Origin: Dicyema japonicum
Taxonomy: Eukaryota; Dicyemida; Rhombozoa; Dicyemidae
Assembly: GCA_011109175.1 (NCBI GenBank)
Contig: RDEW01000023.1
Span: 159,225-223,224 of the forward strand
Length of the DNA stretch: 64,000 nucleotides
Direction of reading: 5' to 3'
Part shown: positions 57,938 to 64,000 of the stretch, one piece after another
How positions within the stretch are numbered: the first letter of the stretch is position 1
Layout: the number at the start of each line of letters is the position of its first letter
Notes under the pieces: generated by a model
Databases searched by the model: none
What the model was told of the DNA's origin: nothing
Seen by the model: the letters and a program-made list of their open reading frames with translations, nothing else
Translations under genes and position numbers: made by a program

Positions 57938-58869
57938 GTAGAATTGGCGAAAGAGCTTTTGAAACCAAATGTTGTATATGTAGAACGCAATGTACATGAA
58001 TCACATTTGGACATATTTTTTTTCAAATATGTCGCAAATCCTTTATATTTTCCAACCATAGAAACCAAATTTTCATATGGAATCTGAATGTCATCCAAAA
58101 ATAATTTGACTAAGGAAAAAAATAGAAAATCCAGTCGTATCAGTAAAGAAGAGCATGATCGTCAAAATATCTTAAAGGGTAAGCTTCTAATAAGATTAAC
58201 CTGACATATCCCATTAGAATTGATTGGTTGGTCACATATATGACTTTCGTCAATTTGAAGCAAAAAAAATAGTATTTTTAAGCCTTTCACATAAAATATG
58301 TTCAACATATCTGCCATTTCGTCAATCCTGCGGCGAATTGAATCATTGCTAATTGGTACGGAATTTAAAATTTCACCGAGATTTAAACCCATAAGATCTG
58401 ATAGAATCACTGATAGATGGTTTGATGAGATTTTCACCAGAAACATGGGAACTCTTATTTTTGGCAATAATTATTGCAATTTTATAGGATGCAATTAGTC
58501 CTCCTAAATGTAATTTAAAATAAATACAACTATTGTTTCTTTCACTACTATTTGTAAAAACAGTGTCAATCGTTTTTTTGTTTACGAAAAGAATACTTTA
58601 ATTCTTCAAAATACTCAAATGGTTTATCTTTTTTATCCGAATGTTTTCTCCTAAGATGATCCAACAATTTGGACAGTTTCATTGCATCATTTGATAATGA
58701 CTAGGGCAAGTTGTTTCTAGCACTTAAAAAAATTTTTTTAGCGCTAAAAAATCACAAAATCTAGCAATTATAATTAAAAAAGTTAGCACTTAAAATGATA
58801 AAATCTAGCATTTAAATTTGTCAAATCTATAACTTAAAATAATAAAATATAACATTTAAATTTTATTTG

Positions 58870-59295
58870 GAAGAATGAAATTGTCAGGCGAGCTATGGAT
58901 GCCGCTGGATACTCGGCCATTCTTGAACCGGACGGGATGACCATATTTCCATTTGAGGCCGGGAAACCACTGGTTTGGGATGTGACATGTACAGACACGT
59001 TCGCCCAGAAAAATCTTCACGAGAGTGCTACAAGGGCCTGTTCAGCATCCGTAAAGGCGGAGAAGGCCAAACTTGTTAAATAAGTCGACCTTCCCGATGA
59101 TGTCAAATTTGTTCCCCTTGCTATGGAGACTTCCGGATCCTACTCCCCCTCTACACTCGAGTTTCTCGGACGTCTTGGAAACCGGATCACCTCATGCACT
59201 GGAGATCTCCGTGAACGCCGCTGGCTATTTGAGCGAATTTCGCTCGCAATTTTGAGAAGGAACAGCCACGCAGTGAGGGCGGCAACTACCTGACT
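58870..59295 (+). mobile_element. RLE-type LINE C-terminal endonuclease fragment
   Basis: RAMDAAGYSAILEPDGMTIF, then GKPLVWDVTCTDTFAQKNLH and, after TAA and a shift, VPLAMETSGSYSPSTLEFLG and RERRWLFERISLAILRRNSH up to 59290. The R/K of RPD is missing (EPDG), but the downstream aspartate and the C terminus are well kept. It lies in the spacer of the inverted repeat. Confidence 0.8.
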
Positions 59296-59379
59296 TCTAT
59301 TGTTTAAATGTCCTTTCATCACTTAAAAATGGGATTTTTTCAATTTTATTTATTGTAATATAATAAAAATTAATGCCTG

Positions 59380-60428
59380 ATATTGTCTGGATGGAAGTTC
59401 CTATCTTTTTTTTAAATATTTTTTAGCATTTTAATTGCTCTTTGAACAGATGCATAGGATGCCTGACAGCGTGAAAGAGAAAAATAATCTTGTTAGCTAA
59501 TTTTTGGTTCAGTCATTTCAATAATAAGTTTAAATCCATTTTCTTCCATTCTTTTATTTATATAATTTTTGATATTTGCCTTGTCATTATCAAAATGTAG
59601 TTTTTGTATAATAGTAATCTTCCATCATCTGATTGCAAGGAATCACTTCGTCCATTCTCAGAACATGTCCGATAAGTAGCCAGCGTGAGGTAATTACTTC
59701 TCTGCTTGTCGGTTTGCATTTATATAATTTGTAGAGAGTGTCTTTTTTGATAATCTGTGGCCATTTAATTCCCGCAATTTTTATCAATTGATTTCTATGA
59801 AATGTGTCTAGTCAGTCACGGTCTGTTTTTGATGTTCCCCATGTTCCCGAGTTATATAATAGGACTGGTTGTATGAACGCGCTATATAAGCGCATCCGAA
59901 GATTTAAGGAAATAAGTTTTCTGCGAGTCCAAATACTCCACATCTTTTCGAAAAACATGTTGTAATCGACAATGTTTTTCGCAAAGTGGTCAAATGCACG
60001 ATCGCCTTGAAATTTTCAATTGGACCTGCAGGTTTGCCAGGTTTTTGTAAAGGAAGTAGAACTCCCATCGCGATGTCAATTGAACAATGAGTCCTGAATA
60101 TCTTGTTGAATATGAAAGTTATCTTTTCTGCTAGCTGGGTTGGTGCGTATTTTAACAACTCCCCACAAATATTGTCATAGCCAGCTGCTCTGTTGTTATT
60201 CAGCCGAAGGAGTGCTCCGCGTATTTCGGAATCCGTAAACACATTATTAACTGCAATTTAAATTAGCAGTTAAACAAAAATTAGCATTTAAAATTAAAAA
60301 TAGCACTTATAGCATTTATAATGTATGTTTATTTTAAATAAAATTAAAAAATAATTATTCCAAATTCAATCGTATATTTAAAAAAGTATAAAAAATAAAA
60401 ATAGCATTTTAGCACTTAAATTGCCCTA
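59380..60428 (-). repeat. Right arm of the 3.5-kb inverted repeat (with RTE fragment)
   Basis: It is the reverse complement of 56893-57937. This arm keeps the uninterrupted RTE frame (FNKIFRTHCSIDIAMGVLLP, 60242-59904) that a 5-nt deletion breaks on the left. It abuts a LINE endonuclease region at 60428. Confidence 0.9.
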
Positions 60429-60429
60429 C

Positions 60430-61205
60430 TCATCACCCTTTGCCACATTCCGAGTTGCTTTCCATACTTCTCCGGTGGAGCTATTTCGTTCCAGTTTCGT
60501 AAGTACTCGGTTCCACTTTGCTCTCTGGATTTTAGTTCTTTTGCCTTTATTTCGTTGTTTAGGCTTTAAGCCGGAGTTTCTTTTCTGCTGAATCCGATTG
60601 GATTTTTTGAAATTTCTTTAATCAAAGCCGTCTTCCCATGTCCACTAGATGAATTTAGTGAATATTTCTTGCTCTTATGAGCTTATGTTGTTGAGGTAGG
60701 TGATCGCTTTGTCCAATGAAGGGAAACGATCGAGGTAACAGTCCTGTAGTAGCTTGTCCGTGATAAGTTGGTACATTTTCCAGTCAGCATTTTTATAATT
60801 GTAGCTTCTTTGGATTTTCTTGACACTGGTCTCTCTCTTGATCTTCATCACAATTGGGTTGTGGTCACTTCTCGTTTCGTATAAGACTGACCATGCAATC
60901 TTCGATGCAAGTGGAGCAGAACAGAGAGTTACGTCAATGAAGTCCGTTTCTCTGAATGGTGTCTTGTGTTTTTTGAAGGATCGTTCGTTAGAGTGTCCGT
61001 TTGCGATAGTAGCAATTTCCCTCTTTTGTCGGCGAGTTGAGAAGACAACCAAAGTGGATGCTTGGCATTCAGGTCCCCACAGATGATGAACTCATCGAAG
61101 GTAGTCAATCTTGAAAGGTTTGGAATGTCACAACCCATGTTGCATGGGCCAGGAGGAGGAACGTAGATGTTCATAAGGCATAGGCTTCCATTTGTTGTAT
61201 TCAAT
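60430..61205 (-). mobile_element. Jockey/CR1-like LINE, APE endonuclease and linker
   Basis: In minus-strand order: SLCLMNIYVPPPGPCNMGCD, EFIICGDLNAKHPLWLSSQL near 61090, then after a shift TLCSAPLASKIAWSVLYETR with SDHNPIVMKIKRE near 60850. Then come WKMYQLITDKLLQDCYLDRF and a basic linker (RTKIQRAKWNRVLTKLERNS) to about 60430. The RT expected next is cut off by the inverted-repeat arm. An N-terminal segment is missing. Confidence 0.8.
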
Positions 61206-62859
61206 GAGATTACAATACTTCAGTAACCTCATCATTCCATTGACAAATTTAAATTTATAAAATATATTGTTTACAAAATAATAATATTATCAATCACTTC
61301 GATTTTCTTTTTGTAGTGATAATTATTTTTAAAAAAATCTCTTATATCTCTGAGCGAGTAACAGGGGAAGATGGAAACGACTTGAGCGCGTATCCTGAAA
61401 TGCATGACATAAGTGGAATCTCAAATTAATTAATTTTTGTTGGGCGGAGAGTTCTAATAATGATAATAATATCTCTGAGAAGAGAGGGATATTTGCTATG
61501 CCTTGAATCGCATTGAAAAGCACACGACTTTCAGATTTGGTCATTATGTCACGCCCATGACATCAAGATATCTAAAATATCAAATTTGAAAATGATTTCG
61601 ATTCATTGATCCTATTAATTATTATTGAGAATATTCGAGAAGTAATATCTTACTAATACTTTTCTTGTTCAATTTTTGGCCAGAAGGGATTCGAACCATT
61701 GATATATCTGATACTTCCTTATTTAAAACCTCTGGTTTCCAAGAGCAAGAGTAACCTAACCAGCTCTTCACTCCGACTTAGTAAGCATTGAAAAACTGAT
61801 CATATGCTTATACCAATAACGGATATATCATAGAATATAAAAACTAAAGATTTATTCATAAAACGAGAATTTCTTTTTGATAAACCCATATTTTTAATCA
61901 ATTCAGCTCTTCCCTGACAATCTGTCAGATTTTTAGTTTATTCTTCAAAAGCAGAAAGTGCTTTATTAAAGGACGATAGTTTTGACAAAATATTTTGAAT
62001 TCAAATATGTCTTTTATCCGTAAATTAGTGTTGTGATTCAATGTTTAAGTTCAAAATGTAAAGATTACGAAATTTATTAAGGACGGCGTGAATAAGAAAA
62101 CCCACTAACGGAATCGACATGTTGAAGGACTTCAACTCTTTCGAGTTCGCTATTGACTAAGAAGATTCTTAGGTCGAATATACAAATATAAAACTATGGC
62201 TGGAGAATTTTTTAGAACAGACGGAAGAGTTTTAATAAAATAAATCAAGGTCGTATTTACTTTTTTCACAAGGGCCTACGAAAATCCCCTCTGTTTACAA
62301 TTCTACACTATATACCGACAATTGAGGACTATAATACTATTTTTCTATTTTTTGGGAACAATTTTATTATATCCGCTGGGCATAGTTTTTCCTCAGTGGC
62401 TGCTGTGGTGATCAAGTTACACCTTAGTAGGTGTACGACCGCCTATTCGCCAACATGTTATCTGAATCAAATCCAAATCCCAGTTCACCCTTATACTACA
62501 GACTGGAGGTATAGAAGTGAATCTGAATTATTCATGAGATACTCGATAGAACAAATTGTTTGTATAGATACTCTAACGATGAGCGGGAAGATATTGGGGA
62601 GTTCGAGAAGTCTTGAGAATTCTAATTTTCTTTAGGATCCTCGCGGTTACCAGGTCCACTTGATGATTGAATGAAAAGAGAGTATTCAAGATGATTCTGA
62701 GTAAAAAGGTTTTATATGGCTTGACGGCGAACGAGGTGGAATTTGGAAGAAAAAAGCTAAACTTTCCCTATCCTTATGTGATGCACCAACAAGGAATGCC
62801 TATGACGATAGGTGGAGATATCGATCCAAACCTCGTACTAGCAAGTATTTTTTAACATA
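61206..62859. other. Mixed stretch: unassigned ORFs and a tRNA-like remnant
   Basis: A minus frame at 61329-61544 (ESRVLFNAIQGIANIPLFSE) and plus frames at 62396-62635 and 62667-62855 (KKVLYGLTANEVEFGRKKLN) are open but unrecognised. The last two precede a LINE endonuclease and may be ORF1 remnants. At about 61680-61765 the minus strand has AGAGCTGGTTAGG and GGTTCGAATCC, like tRNA D and T arms, but the acceptor stem does not pair. Confidence 0.35.
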
Positions 62860-64000
62860 GTATAAATGGAATCAAAAATAATATAACTTGAACTAGGAAC
62901 TTATTCGGAAAAACATCGCATCGACATGTTGTTTATTCAAGAATCCAAACTTCCCCAGAATGAAACATCAAAATTCCTGGGCTTCATAGTAATTCGTCGT
63001 GACAGACGTAGGTAACTTGGAGGCCTTCTTACTGTAATTCGTTACGGAATTTCGTACGAACATATAACTAACCATGTACACACTATGTTCTATGACTGTG
63101 GAAATCTCTTATTTGTGGGAACCAAAGTACGATTCCCTCGACTATCAATAACATTGATCAACGCATATGTTCCGCCTTTAAGTTCATGCTCCTCCTGTGC
63201 TCTCAGATTCTTTCACCTCGCTGAAGGATGGCATTGATTATCTGTGGTGTCTTCAATACGAAGAATCTATTGTGGCTGTCAGGATAAGCCCATGACAAAA
63301 GGAGAAGATGTTAATTGAGGATCTTCATAGTCTCTGCATACTAAACGATCCGGCTTTCCATACAAGAACACCTACTCGACGTAACGATAAACCCTCATCC
63401 ATTGACATCTCACTGTCATTTACCTTATCCTCGGCCCCTCTTATTGACTGGTCGTTGAAATATGACACCAAGAAAAACCAAAATCAAATATTTTTGAAAG
63501 TCAAAATGATATCACGGATGAAAGGACAGTATCCGACTATAATTAATTACAGCTTTGCTAACTGGAAGATTCAAAGAGTACATCAGTACTTGCATAGAAC
63601 TCTTGAATTTCCCCACTCCTCATTCCGTTGAACAATTAGTGAAATGGTTCAACCTTCCATTAAAAGCTGTGAGAAGGAAATATATTCCAATGGGTATGCA
63701 ACATTGTTTTGGAAAAAGTACACGATTCAATCTCGATACCTTCCTCCCGCATGGATTCTGATGTAAGCACTCTACCACAACCTACCTCACAACCCTCACA
63801 CAATTCATTGCGGAAGGATATATCTCCCCCAAACCCCATCAAAGGACAGTACTTATATTAGTGGAAATTACAAAAGCGTTTTACTCAGTCCCCTGTAAAC
63901 TCCTTACAAAGAAAATATTCGAAACGAACATCCTCTCGAACTTGAAGCTTTGGCTTTGAAACTTCCTAAATGGAAGATTAGCACAAGTACTCTGCAACAA
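62860..64000 (+). mobile_element. Jockey/CR1-like LINE, endonuclease and start of RT, runs off the window
   Basis: IDMLFIQESKLPQNETSKFL near 62920, LINAYVPPL near 63155, NDPAFHTRTPTRRNDKPSSI with DISLSFTLSSAPLIDWSLKY near 63345-63470, and NYSFANWKIQ form the endonuclease and linker. After a deletion near 63770, RT domain A appears as VLILVEITKAFYSVPCKL near 63850, where the usual catalytic aspartate is glutamate. LWL*NFLNGRLAQV follows. At least three frame breaks are present. Confidence 0.8.

Larger units (their letters stand above)
56562..58710 (-). mobile_element. hAT transposon (ZBED5-like transposase) with an inserted RTE LINE
   Basis: The left terminus CAGGGGTTCTCAACCTGGGG at 56562 followed by GTCGATTCGACCCCC is typical of hAT ends. 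The transposase is on the minus strand: a BED-finger end (SNDAMKLSKLLDHLRRKHSD, KPFEYFEELK) near 58700-58570. Then ISNDSIRRRIDEMADML and LQIDES appear near 58370-58245, and PNVIHVHCVLHIQHLVSKAL near 58010-57950. These match the ZBED5/FAM200-type hAT transposase order. Frame breaks occur. The catalytic C-terminal block is not seen, and an RTE LINE interrupts the element at about 57070-57830. I found no right terminus in the window. Confidence 0.75.

Noticed and set aside
61680-61765. tRNA gene on the minus strand
   Set aside because: D-arm and T-arm sequences look right, but the ends do not pair. At best it is a tRNA-derived remnant, so it is noted only within the region entry.
205-64000. Prokaryotic origin, operons, CRISPR arrays
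   Set aside because: Introns, LINEs, a hAT transposon and animal domain families make this a eukaryotic window. I found no spaced CRISPR-type repeats or ribosome binding sites.

Overview
This is an AT-rich animal (metazoan) genomic window, mostly a graveyard of transposable elements with a few host genes between them. The host genes share one striking trait: their coding sequence is continuous only if GT...AG introns of about 19-25 nt are removed. I read such introns directly in a glycine decarboxylase P-protein relic (319-342, 422-440, 583-608, 774-795, 874-894), in a ZYG11/ZER1-like gene on the minus strand (12.7-15.0 kb), and in two copies of a LAMP-like type I membrane protein (21950-23143 minus; 42596-43915 plus). 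Introns this short, together with EGF-like, ZYG11/ZER1-like and LAMP-like proteins and many LINE families, fit a dicyemid mesozoan best. An orthonectid or another reduced parasitic animal is possible. This assignment is inference.

Layout. 0-1.8 kb: GLDC relic. 1.8-4.0 kb: unrecognised short-intron gene(s), minus strand. 4.0-5.3 kb: tandemly duplicated LINE pieces. 5.7-6.05 kb: small secreted-protein gene. 6.1-11.7 kb: three LINEs (Jockey/CR1-like, RTE-like, RLE-type). 11.8-15.0 kb: a small cysteine-containing gene and the ZYG11/ZER1-like gene. 15.6-17.3 kb: a second RTE-like LINE. 17.8-19.3 kb: scraps of genes, including a divergent histone H3 domain. 20.3-23.1 kb: LINE scraps and LAMP-like copy A. 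23.2-34.8 kb: LINE and SINE-like remnants, including an RLE-type LINE with a PHD finger. 35.0-38.5 kb: an almost complete R4/Dong-like LINE. 38.6-41.9 kb: LINE fragments. 42.6-43.9 kb: LAMP-like copy B. 44-49 kb: more RLE LINE pieces, a coding minisatellite and SINE-like copies. 49.2-51.6 kb: an EGF-like gene and other short-intron gene fragments. 51.8-56.5 kb: LINE pieces around a 159-bp satellite. 56.5-60.4 kb: a hAT transposon carrying an RTE insertion, part of it in a 3.5-kb inverted repeat. 60.4-64 kb: Jockey/CR1-like endonuclease regions.

The host genes do not form a pathway or operon. The plausible cellular roles are mitochondrial glycine cleavage (relic), Cullin-2 ubiquitin-ligase substrate recognition, a lysosomal or surface membrane glycoprotein pair, and extracellular EGF-type proteins. 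Almost every retroelement copy has frameshifts, stops or deletions. The R4/Dong-like element is the closest to complete. Because true introns can be about 20 nt, many apparent frameshifts in host genes here are introns. I checked this by frame arithmetic where possible; LAMP-like copy B gives exactly 401 codons after five introns are removed.
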